64,000 nt of DNA from the NCBI RefSeq assembly GCF_004309355.1, contig NZ_BJCC01000032.1, positions 1 to 64,000 on the forward strand, written 5' to 3'. The position numbers and the translations under genes were made by a program. The stretch is from Enterococcus florum. Its GTDB lineage: Bacteria > Bacillota > Bacilli > Lactobacillales > Enterococcaceae. How positions within the stretch are numbered: the stretch's first letter is position 1; each line of letters starts with the position of its first letter. Below are positions 1-9,514 of this stretch, piece after piece. Under the pieces are notes generated by a model. That model did not search any database and had not been told where the DNA came from. It saw only the letters and a program-made list of their open reading frames with translations.

Positions 1-12
1 ATAAAAGAAAAA

Positions 13-51
13 ACTGTAGACAGCATCCATAAAATGGACTTTGTCTACAGT
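13..51. terminator. Hairpin before ppaC, probable terminator of an upstream gene
   Basis: A perfect 10-bp inverted repeat (ACTGTAGACA / TGTCTACAGT) encloses a second small stem (CCAT/ATGG). An A-run precedes it, so the U-tract is on the minus strand and only weak on the plus strand. It probably ends transcription entering from the left edge. No minus-strand gene that would need it is visible inside the window. Confidence 0.45.
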
Positions 52-67
52 CTGGGGCAGCTTCTAG

Positions 68-95
68 TTGCTCTTTTCTCTTTTTTTGATATGAT
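68..95 (+). promoter_or_regulatory. Promoter of ppaC
   Basis: TTGCTC (68-73) and TATGAT (90-95) are separated by 16 bp and lie just upstream of the ppaC ribosome site (AAAGGAGTG, 111-119). Confidence 0.55.
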
Positions 96-127
96 AAAGA
101 GGAACTTATTAAAGGAGTGAAAATGAT

Positions 128-1057
128 ATGTCAAAAGTTTTAGTTTTCGGACATCAAAATCCTGATACAGATGCAATCGGTGCTGCCATTGCTTTTGCGA
201 ACCTGCAAAAGGAATTGGGAGTAGACGCAGAGGCTGTTGCATTAGGCAAGCCTAGCGAAGAAACACAATACGCGTTGGATTATTTTGGATTAACGGCACC
301 TCGAGTGGTAGAAACGATCGCAGATGAAACGAGCGACGTGATGTTGGTCGATCACAATGAATTCCAGCAATCAGTTTCTGACATTGAAAAGTTAAATGTG
401 TTGTGGGTAGTGGATCATCACCGTGTGGCGAATTTCCAAACGGCAGATCCATTGTACTATCGTGCTGAACCAGTCGGCTGCACCTCTACGATCGTTTTGA
501 AGCTATATAAAGAAAACAATGTTGCTGTTCCTAAAGATATTGCTGGCATCATGCTCTCTGCGATCGTATCAGATACGCTGCTATTTAAATCACCAACGTG
601 CACTGACGAGGATGTGGCGGCAGGTAAGGAATTAGCAGAAATTGCTGCAGTAGATTTAGATGCTTATGGATTGGATATGCTGAAGGCTGGCACGAATCTA
701 GCTGATAAAACAGAAGCAGAATTATTGGATTTGGATGCTAAAAGCTTCCCAATGGGTGATAAAACGGTCCGTGTGGCTCAGGTAAACACGGTGGACATCG
801 CTGAAGTATTTGCACGACAAGAGGCATTGAAGGCAGCCATGATCGCTGAAAACGCAGAAAAAGGCTATGACCTTTTCTTACTTTTAGTAACCAACATTTT
901 GGACTCTGATTCTGAGCTGCTGATTGCTGGCGAACCACGGGAAAAAGTGATTGACGCCTTCAATATCCAATTGACAGATGACCGTGCTTCATTGCCAGGG
1001 GTCGTTTCACGGAAAAAGCAAGTCGTTCCTCAATTGACAGCTGCTTTTGAAGGGTAA
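128..1057 (+). CDS. ppaC: Manganese-dependent inorganic pyrophosphatase
   Basis: This is a family II (DHH) inorganic pyrophosphatase, which hydrolyses pyrophosphate to two phosphates in the cytoplasm and so pulls biosynthetic reactions forward. At 309 residues it has the usual length. The N-terminal metal-binding motif [13 protein letters not shown], the second motif around LVDHNE and the DHH motif in VVDHHR are all visible. The C-terminal DHHA2-type domain carries the substrate-binding SRKKQ near the end. GGAGTG lies 8 nt before the ATG. An out-of-frame ATG at 123 is not the start. A strong terminator follows, so it is probably transcribed alone. Confidence 0.97.
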   Translation: MSKVLVFGHQNPDTDAIGAAIAFANLQKELGVDAEAVALGKPSEETQYALDYFGLTAPRVVETIADETSDVMLVDHNEFQQSVSDIEKLNVLWVVDHHRVANFQTADPLYYRAEPVGCTSTIVLKLYKENNVAVPKDIAGIMLSAIVSDTLLFKSPTCTDEDVAAGKELAEIAAVDLDAYGLDMLKAGTNLADKTEAELLDLDAKSFPMGDKTVRVAQVNTVDIAEVFARQEALKAAMIAENAEKGYDLFLLLVTNILDSDSELLIAGEPREKVIDAFNIQLTDDRASLPGVVSRKKQVVPQLTAAFEG

Positions 1058-1063
1058 TATTCT

Positions 1064-1098
1064 GAGGATTTTCATACGTGAAAGTCCTCTTTTTTTTT
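1064..1098 (+). terminator. Intrinsic terminator after ppaC
   Basis: An 11-bp stem with one G-U pair (GAGGATTTTCA / TGAAAGTCCTC) and a TACG loop is followed by a run of nine T. Confidence 0.9.
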
Positions 1099-1139
1099 GC
1101 TTTTTAAGTGATTAGGCTTATACTAGATTGGGGGTCATC

Positions 1140-1955
1140 ATGAAGATTATAACTACTGATAAAAAATTAATTAAAGCGCTGAAAGAACCTCTTGTTCTTG
1201 CCCTACTGGACTATTTTGAGGCATTAGAAACACCAGTGATATTAAGAGAACTTCGACAAAACTTTTCTGATTATCCACATTTGGATAAAAACATCGATCT
1301 TTTAGTAGATACAGGAGTTTTGCAACGGCAGGATCGCAGATATCAACTGAGGCTACCGGTGCTAAGCGACTTTCCGTCTTCAGGTAATACAGATGCTCTT
1401 TTAAAAATCATTTCAAAAAAAGAGCTGGTTTGGTTTGTTGAAGCTTTCTGGCAGGAACTGCCAAGCCAAACGATAGCTCTATCCTTTCCGTTAGCGAAAC
1501 AAACGGTATTGGAAAATGATCATTGTCGATTCGTCACAGTCAATGCACAAGACATTCAAAGCGTGACTTTGCCAAACTATTTTCATTTTTCACAAGAAAT
1601 GCGTCCTGAGCGCTTTAAAGAATTGGAGTATGTGATCGGTGACGTAGATCCAGGGTTTTACCTTAATCAGATAGAACTGATTTTTGAACGCCTTCAGGCA
1701 GGACAAGCACCAAAAAAAGACTCCATCTTCCTAAAAAGTTTGTGGATGACACAAGCAATTACGGAAGACCAGCCGCCTGCTATTCTGCTACCAGTTTTTG
1801 ATTCTCTGGAAATTTCGACAGATAAGCAGCGAACAATTGAAGAACTGCTTGATAAAATGGAGGCTTCTGAACGATACTTTGCTGTTCACCAAGTGGTCCA
1901 ACAGCTGCTTGTCTCAAAAAAAGCTTTTTCATATTTAATCAATAAGAAGGAATAG
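1140..1955 (+). CDS. DUF1803-family protein of unknown function
   Basis: This 271-residue soluble protein has no signal peptide. I recognise the pattern LPNYFHF...GDVDPGFYL as resembling the DUF1803 proteins that sit next to ppaC in streptococci and relatives; this is from memory and needs a profile search. The first ~75 residues look like a winged-helix (REL RQNF ... LVDTGVLQRQDRRYQL), which hints at a regulatory role but does not prove it. The ATG at 1140 is preferred over the TTG at 1128 because GGGGGT (1130-1135) is correctly spaced only for the ATG. The next gene starts 2 nt after its stop, so the two are probably co-transcribed. Confidence 0.7.
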   Translation: MKIITTDKKLIKALKEPLVLALLDYFEALETPVILRELRQNFSDYPHLDKNIDLLVDTGVLQRQDRRYQLRLPVLSDFPSSGNTDALLKIISKKELVWFVEAFWQELPSQTIALSFPLAKQTVLENDHCRFVTVNAQDIQSVTLPNYFHFSQEMRPERFKELEYVIGDVDPGFYLNQIELIFERLQAGQAPKKDSIFLKSLWMTQAITEDQPPAILLPVFDSLEISTDKQRTIEELLDKMEASERYFAVHQVVQQLLVSKKAFSYLINKKE

Positions 1956-1957
1956 TC

Positions 1958-2812
1958 ATGAGAAAAATAGGTATAGGGATCAGTCTTTTGCTCTGTTTAG
2001 CGATAGCAGCATTTGGAATCTACTACCGCCAAATTCGTTTTGTCAGACCCAGTCCACTGGTCAAACAGGACGGGATCGCTTATCAAAATACGCCAACCGT
2101 CTTTATTCATGGGTATCAAGGAAACTCCTTTTCTTTTGGACCGTTGCTGAGAAGTTTGGAAAATGAAGGGGTGGCCAAAAAAGAAATGGTGATCACGGTC
2201 GAAGCAGATGGGCACCTTCAAGTGGATGGCACACTGGATCACCGAAAGGAAAATCCTACGATCATGGTTCTGTTTAGCCAGGATGTCCCTGATGAGATTC
2301 AACAAAGTCAATGGGTCAATCGTGTGATGAGTTATTTGTATGATCAAGGGATTCGACAGGTCAATTTGGTTTCACACTCAATGGGCGGAGTGTCCTCTCT
2401 GCGTTACCTGTTGGAAGATGCTGGCAAAAATCAGCCGATGGTCAAAAAACTGGTGACGATCGCTGCGCCTTTTAATGATTTAGAAATTGCTGAGGATACG
2501 GAGGAAATCTTTGCCTATGAGCTGCATGAAGCTGGTCCAAGTGGTGAAACACCTATTTACCAATACTTTGATCAGGCAATGGAAAAACTGCCTGCCCACT
2601 TGGAGGTTTTGAATGTTGCTGGAGATTTAAAAGACGGCACGGAAAGCGATGGGTCCGTTTCGACGCACAGTGCGTTTTCTTTGCGTTTTTTGTTAGAATC
2701 GCACACAGACAAGTATCAAGAGCTCTTAGTAAATGGCCGTGCTGGCGGACATTCGCGCATCACAAGGAGCCAACAACTAAAAAAAGCGTTGATCCATTTT
2801 TTATGGAAATGA
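1958..2812 (+). CDS. Membrane-anchored alpha/beta hydrolase (DUF915 type)
   Basis: This 284-residue protein has an N-terminal membrane segment (residues ~5-22) and an alpha/beta-hydrolase domain outside the membrane. The oxyanion region is FIHGYQGNSFSFGPLL and the nucleophile elbow is VSHSMGG. The late Asp (KDGTESDGSVS) and His (GGHSRI) complete a plausible catalytic triad. DUF915 proteins of lactic acid bacteria have this layout, and their substrates are mostly unknown, with esters or lipids likely. It sits 2 nt after the DUF1803-like gene and before a two-way terminator, so the pair forms a short operon. Confidence 0.85.
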   Translation: MRKIGIGISLLLCLAIAAFGIYYRQIRFVRPSPLVKQDGIAYQNTPTVFIHGYQGNSFSFGPLLRSLENEGVAKKEMVITVEADGHLQVDGTLDHRKENPTIMVLFSQDVPDEIQQSQWVNRVMSYLYDQGIRQVNLVSHSMGGVSSLRYLLEDAGKNQPMVKKLVTIAAPFNDLEIAEDTEEIFAYELHEAGPSGETPIYQYFDQAMEKLPAHLEVLNVAGDLKDGTESDGSVSTHSAFSLRFLLESHTDKYQELLVNGRAGGHSRITRSQQLKKALIHFLWK

Positions 2813-2866
2813 AAAAAGTAGCCACTCGGCTGTTGAAGAGTTCAACAACGGAGGGCTACTTTTTTT
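2813..2866. terminator. Two-way terminator between convergent genes
   Basis: AAAAAGTAGCC pairs with GGCTACTTTTTTT around an inner CTGTTGAA/TTCAACAA stem. Poly-A on the left and poly-T on the right make it work in both directions. It overlaps the stop codon of the minus-strand gene at 2856. Confidence 0.85.
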
Positions 2867-3398
2867 GGCGCTTGCGAATACGCTTGGTCCAAAAGCCGCC
2901 TGATATATATTTTGGTTCATAGGAGATAATAAACGCTCTTGACTCGATTTCTTTGATTAGACGATACAATGTTCTTTCGCCATTTCTAGGAGAGAGGATC
3001 TCCAGTACCATACGTTCGCCTTCTAAGCCTTCTGCATAGGATTGGGTAACACCGTAGCCGTTCTCTCGCAAAATCTTAGGCAAACTCATTTCTTGATCGG
3101 TATTCGTCGGCAGGATCACGCTGACCATGATATAGCCTAATGCCAGCTTATCTTCGATTTTTATGCCAACACTGATCCCGATCGCATACCCTAAAGCATA
3201 TACAAACAGGTTGATTGGATTGTCTAAGCGATCAAGGACCATTGACAATCCAAGAATGTAAACAGTAATCTCCACCATACTTAAGAGCGGAGCCAGAACA
3301 CGGTATCCCTTCATCGTCAACATAAAGCGAATCGTATTCATTGCAACATAGGCAAAATTGATGAAGAAAATCATGGCGAGCATTCGTAAATCAATCAA
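2856..3398 (-). CDS. UPF0316 membrane protein (DUF5698 + DUF2179)
   Basis: This 180-residue protein has three N-terminal membrane helices (about residues 4-22, 35-55 and 62-82) followed by a cytoplasmic DUF2179-like domain (~100-170) with SPRNGERTLYRLIKEIESRAFIISYE-type spacing. UPF0316 proteins occur across Firmicutes; DUF2179 is thought to be a small ligand-binding domain, but the function is unknown. The start is TTG at 3398: GGAGGG lies at 3405-3410 with a 6-nt spacer, and no better ATG upstream is in frame. It is transcribed alone and converges on the preceding hydrolase. Confidence 0.85.
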   Translation of the reverse strand: MIDLRMLAMIFFINFAYVAMNTIRFMLTMKGYRVLAPLLSMVEITVYILGLSMVLDRLDNPINLFVYALGYAIGISVGIKIEDKLALGYIMVSVILPTNTDQEMSLPKILRENGYGVTQSYAEGLEGERMVLEILSPRNGERTLYRLIKEIESRAFIISYEPKYISGGFWTKRIRKRQKK

Positions 3399-3764
3399 TT
3401 CTATCCCTCCTCACACCCAGCCTATAGATTTTTTACGAAAAAGGCAAATAGAAGAAATAGAAAAAAGTAATTATCAAAGTAAAATAACGTCTGTTAGAAT
3501 TGATATTTCATCGAAAAAATCTATTTCGAGAAATATTATGAGAAAAATAGCATATGTTATCTTTTATTAAGAAAATGATTTCTCAACGCATTATAATAAT
3601 ACTCATGAATTTTTTTTATGATTTTTTTGCATTTATTCAATGTTTTAGGTGACTAAACATGTTTTTATATGTTATTCTAAAAATGTAAAGGAAATCTAAA
3701 ATTAATATTTCGTTAATTTCATGAAAGTTAAAATGAATTTTCATTTCATAAAGAAAAGGGGGAG
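3399..3764 (+). promoter_or_regulatory. 366-bp AT-rich leader of the glycogen operon, with candidate promoter
   Basis: No gene is visible here. The best promoter candidate is TGACTA (3650-3655), a 17-bp gap, and TATTCT (3673-3678) with an extended TG motif, about 90 bp before glgB. I found no convincing CcpA (cre) site. The short plus-strand reading frame at 3358-3570 lacks coding character. Confidence 0.4.
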
Positions 3765-5681
3765 TTGAAAATAGAAAGAGGAATAAAAAAACAGTTAGAG
3801 AATGTGAAAAAAATGGAGAAAAGTTTTCTAACTGGCGAGAATTTTCATTTGCAGCACCTGTTGGGCGCACATCTGCTAGAGGAAGGGCGATTCGTTTTTC
3901 GTGTATGGGCACCAAATGCACAAGCAGTATTTTTGGTAGGAGATTTTAATGATTGGAAAGACACTTTGCCGATGGAGAAGGATTCGCACACTGGGATTTG
4001 GACGATCGAAACGACAGAGGCAAAGGTAGGGGATCTTTACAAATATAAGATAAGACAAGCTAGTGGTAGGGAAATCATGAAAATCGATCCTTTTGCGATA
4101 CGGTTTGAACAGCGTCCAGGAGACGCGGCGGAATTGTACATGATTCCTGAAAAAAAATGGAAAGATGGACTTTGGCGCGGACGTATGAAACGAACCAACC
4201 AGTTTCGCCGTCCCATGAACATCTACGAAGTTCATCCAAGCTCATGGAAACACCATGAGGACGGAACGCCTTATCATTTTTCAGAATTGACAGAAGAGCT
4301 GGTCCCTTATTTAGCTGACATGGGCTATACCCATGTCGAATTTATGCCTTTGACGGAACATCCGTTAGGAAGGTCTTGGGGGTATCAATCTATTGGGTAT
4401 TTTGCCTTGAGTTCTTATTATGGGACACCAGAAGATTTTCAAGCTTTCGTTGAAGCTTGTCATCTAAACAATATTGGCGTGTTGATGGACTGGGTTCCTG
4501 GTCATTTTTGCATCAATGATGACACACTCCCCTATTACGATGGCACGCCGCAATTTGAATACAGCGACCCAGATCGAGCGAATAATCGCCGTTGGGGTTC
4601 AATCAATTTTGATCTTGGCAAGCCGCAGGTCCAAAGCTTCTTGATTTCCAGCGCTATGTTTTGGATTGAGATGTACCACCTTGATGGCATCAGAGTTGAT
4701 GCTGTTTCAAGTATGCTTTATCGGGATTACGATGATGGACCGTGGACACCGAATCACGAAGGAGGAAATCGCAACTTTGAGGGTTACTATTTCTTACAGA
4801 AATTAAATGCGTGTATCAAATTAGCACACCCGAATGTGTTGATGATCGCTGAAGAGAGCTCTTCAGAAACTCAGATCACCGGTATGATTGAAACTGGAGC
4901 TTTAGGTTTTGATTACAAATGGAACATGGGTTGGATGAATGATGTTCTACGGTTTTACGAAATGGATCCGATTTATCGCAAGGATCATTTCAATTTGGTC
5001 ACTTTCTCATTTATGTACATGATGCAGGAAAATTATTTGCTGCCGCTGTCTCATGATGAAGTAGTCCACGGTAAAAAGAGCTTGATGCACAAAATGTGGG
5101 GAGACCGTTACAAACAATTCGCTCAGTTAAGAAACCTGTATACGTTCTTCATGACCCATCCTGGGAAAAAGTTACTGTTTATGGGCAGTGAATGGGGACA
5201 GTTTTTGGAGTGGAAATTTGACGAGGGATTAGAATGGGTTGACCTAGACGATGACTTAAATAGCAAAATGCAGCAATTTACAGCCAAATTGAATGAATTT
5301 TACAAAGCGCAGCCGGCGTTATGGGAATTAGAAGATTCTTATGACACGATCGAGATCATTGATGCTGACAATACATCAGAGACTGTCTTGAGTTTTATTC
5401 GTAAAGGAAAGAAAAAGAAGGATTTTCTGATCGTCGTGTTGAACATGGCACCAGTTGAACGAAGAGATTTTCATGTAGGTGTTCCATATCCAGGAACTTA
5501 TAAAGAAGTCTGGAATACGGAAATGCTGGAGCATGGGGGGACCTGGACAGAGCATAATCCAGAATGCACCAGTTTGCCAATTGCTTTTAACAACTATGGA
5601 CAGCTGATCAAAACTACAGTGCCTGCATTGGGGGCCATCATTTTGAAACCAGAAAAAATCAACTTACGAAAAAGAAACTAA
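3765..5681 (+). CDS. glgB: 1,4-alpha-glucan branching enzyme
   Basis: GlgB cuts alpha-1,4-glucan chains and re-attaches them through alpha-1,6 links, setting the branching of glycogen. At 638 residues it has the expected length: a CBM48 domain (~35-130, [20 protein letters not shown]) followed by a GH13 barrel. Catalytic regions are visible: [10 protein letters not shown] (Asp nucleophile), IAEESS (Glu acid/base) and [10 protein letters not shown] (His-Asp, transition-state stabiliser). It is the first gene of glgBCDAP. The start is uncertain. TTG at 3765 follows AAGGGGGAG almost without spacer; a start further in at GTG 3804 or ATG 3813 would only shorten the non-conserved N-terminus. Confidence 0.96.
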   Translation: MKIERGIKKQLENVKKMEKSFLTGENFHLQHLLGAHLLEEGRFVFRVWAPNAQAVFLVGDFNDWKDTLPMEKDSHTGIWTIETTEAKVGDLYKYKIRQASGREIMKIDPFAIRFEQRPGDAAELYMIPEKKWKDGLWRGRMKRTNQFRRPMNIYEVHPSSWKHHEDGTPYHFSELTEELVPYLADMGYTHVEFMPLTEHPLGRSWGYQSIGYFALSSYYGTPEDFQAFVEACHLNNIGVLMDWVPGHFCINDDTLPYYDGTPQFEYSDPDRANNRRWGSINFDLGKPQVQSFLISSAMFWIEMYHLDGIRVDAVSSMLYRDYDDGPWTPNHEGGNRNFEGYYFLQKLNACIKLAHPNVLMIAEESSSETQITGMIETGALGFDYKWNMGWMNDVLRFYEMDPIYRKDHFNLVTFSFMYMMQENYLLPLSHDEVVHGKKSLMHKMWGDRYKQFAQLRNLYTFFMTHPGKKLLFMGSEWGQFLEWKFDEGLEWVDLDDDLNSKMQQFTAKLNEFYKAQPALWELEDSYDTIEIIDADNTSETVLSFIRKGKKKKDFLIVVLNMAPVERRDFHVGVPYPGTYKEVWNTEMLEHGGTWTEHNPECTSLPIAFNNYGQLIKTTVPALGAIILKPEKINLRKRN

Positions 5682-5691
5682 CGATATTTTT

Positions 5692-5732
5692 GAAGGGGGG
5701 GTTGATGAAGGATGAATACCTTCATCAAATAA
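5692..5732 (+). promoter_or_regulatory. Hairpin-bridged ribosome binding site of glgC
   Basis: A strong Shine-Dalgarno stretch (GAAGGGGGGG, ending 5701) lies about 31 nt from the glgC ATG, too far for normal use. The gap is filled by a perfect 10-bp hairpin: TTGATGAAGG (5702-5711), loop ATGAATA, CCTTCATCAA (5719-5728). If folded, it leaves only 4 nt (5729-5732) before the ATG. A stop codon (5730-5732) directly upstream in the glgC frame rules out a more distal glgC start. Confidence 0.65.
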
Positions 5733-6878
5733 ATGAAAACAGAAATATTAGCAATGATCTTAGCAGGGGGAAAAGGGTCTCGCTTAGGAAAGCTGACACA
5801 AAATATTGCCAAACCGGCGGTACCCTTTGGCGGAAGATACCGAATCATCGATTTTACACTAAGCAATTGCATCAACTCTGGGATTAACAAGGTGGGAGTT
5901 GTTACCCAGTATCAACCATTGGCTTTAAACAGCCACATTGGAAATGGGGCAAGCTGGGGCTTCGATGGCTTCGATTCTGGAGTGACAATTTTACAACCCT
6001 ATTCCAGCAATGAGGGTAGCAAGTGGTTTGAAGGGACCGCGCACGCCATCTATCAAAACATTGACTATATTGATCAGATGGATCCGCAGTATGTGCTGGT
6101 TTTATCAGGTGACCATATTTATAAAATGGACTATGAGGCAATGTTGGAAGATCATAAACAAAACAATGCTTCTCTGACAGTCGCGGTGATTGAAGTACCG
6201 ATGGAAGAAGCGTCACGTTTTGGGATCATGAACACTGACGAGAATGACCGAATCATTGAGTTTGAGGAAAAACCAGAGGAACCAAAGAGTAATTTGGCTT
6301 CGATGGGAATCTACATTTTCAATTGGGACCGACTGCGAGGAATGTTGTTGAATAGTTATCAAAAGGACGGCCAAATGCTGGATTTTGGAAAACATGTGAT
6401 TCCAGCCTATTTAGACAGTGGTGAAAATGTCTTTGCTTACCGTTTCAACGGCTACTGGAAGGATGTTGGAACGATCGATTCTTTATGGGAAGCCAATATG
6501 GAATACATTGATCCGAACCACAGCCTGAACATTCGAGACAAAAATTGGCGAGTATCGGCAAAAAATACGGTTTCACCACCGCATTTTATTGCAACAGAAG
6601 CAGAAGTAAAGGATTCACTGATCGTAGATGGTTGTTACGTGGCTGGAAAAATCTCCCACAGCATCCTGTCTTGTGATGTCCAGGTCAAGGAGGGGGCGAC
6701 GATCAGCGATAGTGTGATTATGCCAGGAGCAGTGATTGGCAAAAACGTGACAATTTCAAGAGCGATCGTTGGAGAGAATGCGATTATCGGGGATGATGCA
6801 GAAGTCATCGGTGAAGAAGAGATTGCCGTAGTCGGCTATTCAGAAGTGATAGGGGTGTCTGTTGATGAGAACGAATAA
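5733..6878 (+). CDS. glgC: Glucose-1-phosphate adenylyltransferase, catalytic subunit
   Basis: GlgC makes ADP-glucose from glucose-1-phosphate and ATP, the committed step of glycogen synthesis. It has 381 residues. The N-terminal nucleotidyltransferase motif [16 protein letters not shown] and the downstream [15 protein letters not shown] are intact. EFEEKP and the [16 protein letters not shown] region follow, and the C-terminal third is a left-handed beta-helix of hexapeptides ([14 protein letters not shown]). The start [13 protein letters not shown] matches the family's usual spacing to the GGKG motif, and an in-frame stop lies immediately upstream. It overlaps glgD and would pair with it. 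Confidence 0.97.
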   Translation: MKTEILAMILAGGKGSRLGKLTQNIAKPAVPFGGRYRIIDFTLSNCINSGINKVGVVTQYQPLALNSHIGNGASWGFDGFDSGVTILQPYSSNEGSKWFEGTAHAIYQNIDYIDQMDPQYVLVLSGDHIYKMDYEAMLEDHKQNNASLTVAVIEVPMEEASRFGIMNTDENDRIIEFEEKPEEPKSNLASMGIYIFNWDRLRGMLLNSYQKDGQMLDFGKHVIPAYLDSGENVFAYRFNGYWKDVGTIDSLWEANMEYIDPNHSLNIRDKNWRVSAKNTVSPPHFIATEAEVKDSLIVDGCYVAGKISHSILSCDVQVKEGATISDSVIMPGAVIGKNVTISRAIVGENAIIGDDAEVIGEEEIAVVGYSEVIGVSVDENE

Positions 6879-8013
6879 AATGTGTGCGATTTTAGGAAAT
6901 GCTCATGAATCGCGTGAATTACTTCCTTTAACGGAAAAACGACCTTTGGCGACCTTGCCGTTTGATTGCAAGTATCGTTTATTGGATTTTGCATTGTCCA
7001 ATGTGGTAAATGCAAATATCAAATCTGTTTATATGGTCTTCAACCAAGGCAGAACAAAATCGGTGTTTGACCACATCGGCGGTGGAAGAGAATGGCATTT
7101 GGATAGTATCGAAAGTCGCTTCTTCATTCATTTTTATCAAGATGTGCTGCAAAAGCGGGCAGACGGCGAAAATTATTATGAAGCAGCTATCGATTATTTA
7201 AAAAAATCAAAATCTGAATATACCGTTTTTATTGGCAATAAAATGATCTGCAATATTGATCTGCGAGGCGTGTTAAAAAGCCATCAAAGCAATGACAGCA
7301 AGCTGACAGTGGTCTACAAAAAAATGCCGAAGGATCAGATCGCTTATCAAGATTTGATTCTGACCATCAATGAGAATGGACAGGTGGAAGAGCAGAACCG
7401 CTTCTATGATGAGCAATCAGATACCGAATTGAAGAACTTATGTATGAATATATTCATCATGAATACGAAATGGTTAATCTATGCCTTGGAAGAAGGGCAG
7501 AAAAAAGGCGGCCCTGCTTCCATGCAGGAATTCTTGGCATTGTGTATGGAGCTGTACCCAACGACAGCATATGAATATACCGGCTTTTTGAGCAACGTAT
7601 TTGATATCAAGTCCTATTACGAGGCCAACATGTCCATGCTGGAACCAAAGAAATTCAGTTCGTTGCTGTACGCGGATCGTAAAATTTTCACTAAACTAAA
7701 AAATGAGGTCGCAACCTATTATTCGGGAGATTCAGACGTAAGAAACAGTCAATTTGCGACCGGCTGTATCGTCGAGGGTGTTGTGCGGAATTCGCTCTTT
7801 TCCCGCAATGCTCACGTAGAAAAGCAAGCAGAGATTCATGATTCTGTCGTGATGGCCAATGCAGTCATCAAAAAAGGCGCGATCGTCAAATATGCTATAC
7901 TTGATAAAAACGTCGAGATCGAGGCCGGGGTCAAAGTAACTGGAACGCCAGAAAAGCCAATTGTGATCAAAAAAGGCCAGAAAATCAAGGAAGACATATT
8001 CGGAGGAGAGTAA
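6865..8013 (+). CDS. glgD: Glucose-1-phosphate adenylyltransferase, GlgD regulatory subunit
   Basis: GlgD is a GlgC homologue found in Firmicutes that forms a hetero-oligomer with GlgC and raises its activity. Its nucleotidyltransferase signature is degenerate ([25 protein letters not shown] in place of the GGxGxRL loop), as is normal for GlgD, while [12 protein letters not shown] and the C-terminal hexapeptide repeats remain. It is 382 residues long from ATG 6865. TTG at 6862 is possible but too close to AGGGGTG (6851-6857). It overlaps the glgC end by 14 nt, indicating translational coupling. Confidence 0.95.
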   Translation: MRTNKMCAILGNAHESRELLPLTEKRPLATLPFDCKYRLLDFALSNVVNANIKSVYMVFNQGRTKSVFDHIGGGREWHLDSIESRFFIHFYQDVLQKRADGENYYEAAIDYLKKSKSEYTVFIGNKMICNIDLRGVLKSHQSNDSKLTVVYKKMPKDQIAYQDLILTINENGQVEEQNRFYDEQSDTELKNLCMNIFIMNTKWLIYALEEGQKKGGPASMQEFLALCMELYPTTAYEYTGFLSNVFDIKSYYEANMSMLEPKKFSSLLYADRKIFTKLKNEVATYYSGDSDVRNSQFATGCIVEGVVRNSLFSRNAHVEKQAEIHDSVVMANAVIKKGAIVKYAILDKNVEIEAGVKVTGTPEKPIVIKKGQKIKEDIFGGE

Positions 8014-8016
8014 GCG

Positions 8017-9447
8017 ATGAAGGTATTATTTGCAGCAGCAGAGTGCGCGCCCTTTTTTAAAACAGGAGGATTGGGCGACGTTGCGGGTGCGCTGCCTAAG
8101 TCTCTCAAGAAAAACGGAGTCGAGGTTCGAGTCGTATTGCCGTATTTTCCTAAAATGGCTGCACAGTACAAGGACCAGATCAAAGACTTATTCCATTTTG
8201 ATGTTTATGTGGGATGGCGTAAGCAGTATTGCGGCATCAAGTATTTGAAGCATCAAGGGATCGAGTATTATTTCATCGATAATCTGTATTACTTTGATCG
8301 ACCAGAGTTGTATGGGTACTACGATGACGGAGAGCGGTTTGCGTTCTTCCAGATGGCATTGATCGAGATGCTGGAAAAAATCGATTATATTCCTAATTTG
8401 ATACACGTCAACGATTACCATACCGCGATGGTTCCTTTCTTATTAAAGGAAAAATACAATTGGATCAATGCATTTTCTGCTATTCGTACGGTCTTTACGA
8501 TTCACAATATTGAATTCCAAGGACAATATGCTTCAGAAGTTTTGGTCGATCTTTTTGGGATGGGGACCGAGCGATACGAAGATGGAACTGTTCGTTTCAA
8601 TAACTGTGTCAACTTTATGAAGGCTGGCATTTTGTATGCCGATCGGATCACAACAGTCAGTCCTTCTTACGCAGAAGAGATTCGTACTGCCGAGTTTGGT
8701 GCGGGACTAGATGTGATTTTAAGGATGGAAAGCGGCAAGCTTTCTGGAATCGTCAACGGCATTGATGATGAATTATTCGACCCGGCAAAGGACCCAGCGC
8801 TTTTCAAAAATTACGACGTGAAGCATTTGGACGACAAGGTAGAGAATAAATTGCGTTTTCAAAAGGAACTGGGTTTGCCCGTCCGTAAAGATGTGCCGAT
8901 GATCGGTATCGTCAGTCGATTGACCTATCAAAAGGGCTTTCATTTACTATTAGAGGAAATGGAAAATCTGATGCAGTTCGATGTCCAATTGGTTCTGTTA
9001 GGGACCGGGGATCCTCGTTTTGAGGCAGAATTCCGTTCTTTTGGAGAAAGATATAGTGCGAAGGCCAGCATTCATTTGACCTTTGACTTGTTATTCGCAC
9101 AGAAAATTTATGGATCCGCTGATCTATTCCTAATGCCGTCTGCTTTTGAGCCATGTGGTCTATCGCAAATGATTGCTATGCGTTACGGTACCTTGCCGAT
9201 CGTTCATGAAATCGGCGGGTTGAGAGATACCGTGACCCCATACAATCCGCTTACACACGCAGGAACCGGCTTTGGCTTTGTTGATTTCCAATCCTTCCAT
9301 TTGATGAATGCGATCAAGCAAGCGATTGAAGTTTATCAAAATCAGCCAAAGATTTGGCAAGCGCTAATGGAGCGTGCGATGCAGCAGGATTTTTCATGGG
9401 AGCAATCCAGTCAGCAATATCTTGAGTTGTATCGTCAAATCGTATAA
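8017..9447 (+). CDS. glgA: Glycogen synthase (ADP-glucose type)
   Basis: GlgA is a GT5 retaining glycosyltransferase that extends alpha-1,4-glucan from ADP-glucose. The protein has 476 residues. The N-terminal ADP-glucose-binding motif KTGGLGDVAGALPKSL is complete, and the C-terminal domain has IGIVSRLTYQKGFHLL and the FEPCGLSQMIAMRYGTLPIV motif with the catalytic Glu. A GGAGGAG ribosome site lies 8 nt before the ATG, and only 3 nt separate it from glgD. A strong terminator follows, which separates it from glgP. Confidence 0.97.
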   Translation: MKVLFAAAECAPFFKTGGLGDVAGALPKSLKKNGVEVRVVLPYFPKMAAQYKDQIKDLFHFDVYVGWRKQYCGIKYLKHQGIEYYFIDNLYYFDRPELYGYYDDGERFAFFQMALIEMLEKIDYIPNLIHVNDYHTAMVPFLLKEKYNWINAFSAIRTVFTIHNIEFQGQYASEVLVDLFGMGTERYEDGTVRFNNCVNFMKAGILYADRITTVSPSYAEEIRTAEFGAGLDVILRMESGKLSGIVNGIDDELFDPAKDPALFKNYDVKHLDDKVENKLRFQKELGLPVRKDVPMIGIVSRLTYQKGFHLLLEEMENLMQFDVQLVLLGTGDPRFEAEFRSFGERYSAKASIHLTFDLLFAQKIYGSADLFLMPSAFEPCGLSQMIAMRYGTLPIVHEIGGLRDTVTPYNPLTHAGTGFGFVDFQSFHLMNAIKQAIEVYQNQPKIWQALMERAMQQDFSWEQSSQQYLELYRQIV

Positions 9448-9451
9448 AAAC

Positions 9452-9489
9452 AATCAGAATCCAGAAGCTATTTTGGATTCTGATTTTTT
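9452..9489 (+). terminator. Intrinsic terminator inside the glg operon (glgA/glgP)
   Basis: A perfect 12-bp stem (AATCAGAATCCA / TGGATTCTGATT) with a 10-nt loop is followed directly by T's. It lies only 26 nt before the glgP start. No promoter is obvious between it and glgP, so it may work as a partial terminator that lowers expression of the degradation genes. Confidence 0.8.
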
Positions 9490-9514
9490 GCCAAAGAAAA
9501 GGGGAGAGAGTTAC

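Noticed and set aside
5690-5887. Separate 65-codon gene overlapping the start of glgC
   Set aside because: It is in a different frame over conserved glgC codons. At most its first codons act as a leader. The strong ribosome site is better explained by the hairpin-bridged glgC start.
9374-9514. In-frame extension of glgP upstream to 9374
   Set aside because: It lies inside glgA in another frame and crosses the terminator. The family N-terminus and a good ribosome site fit TTG 9515.
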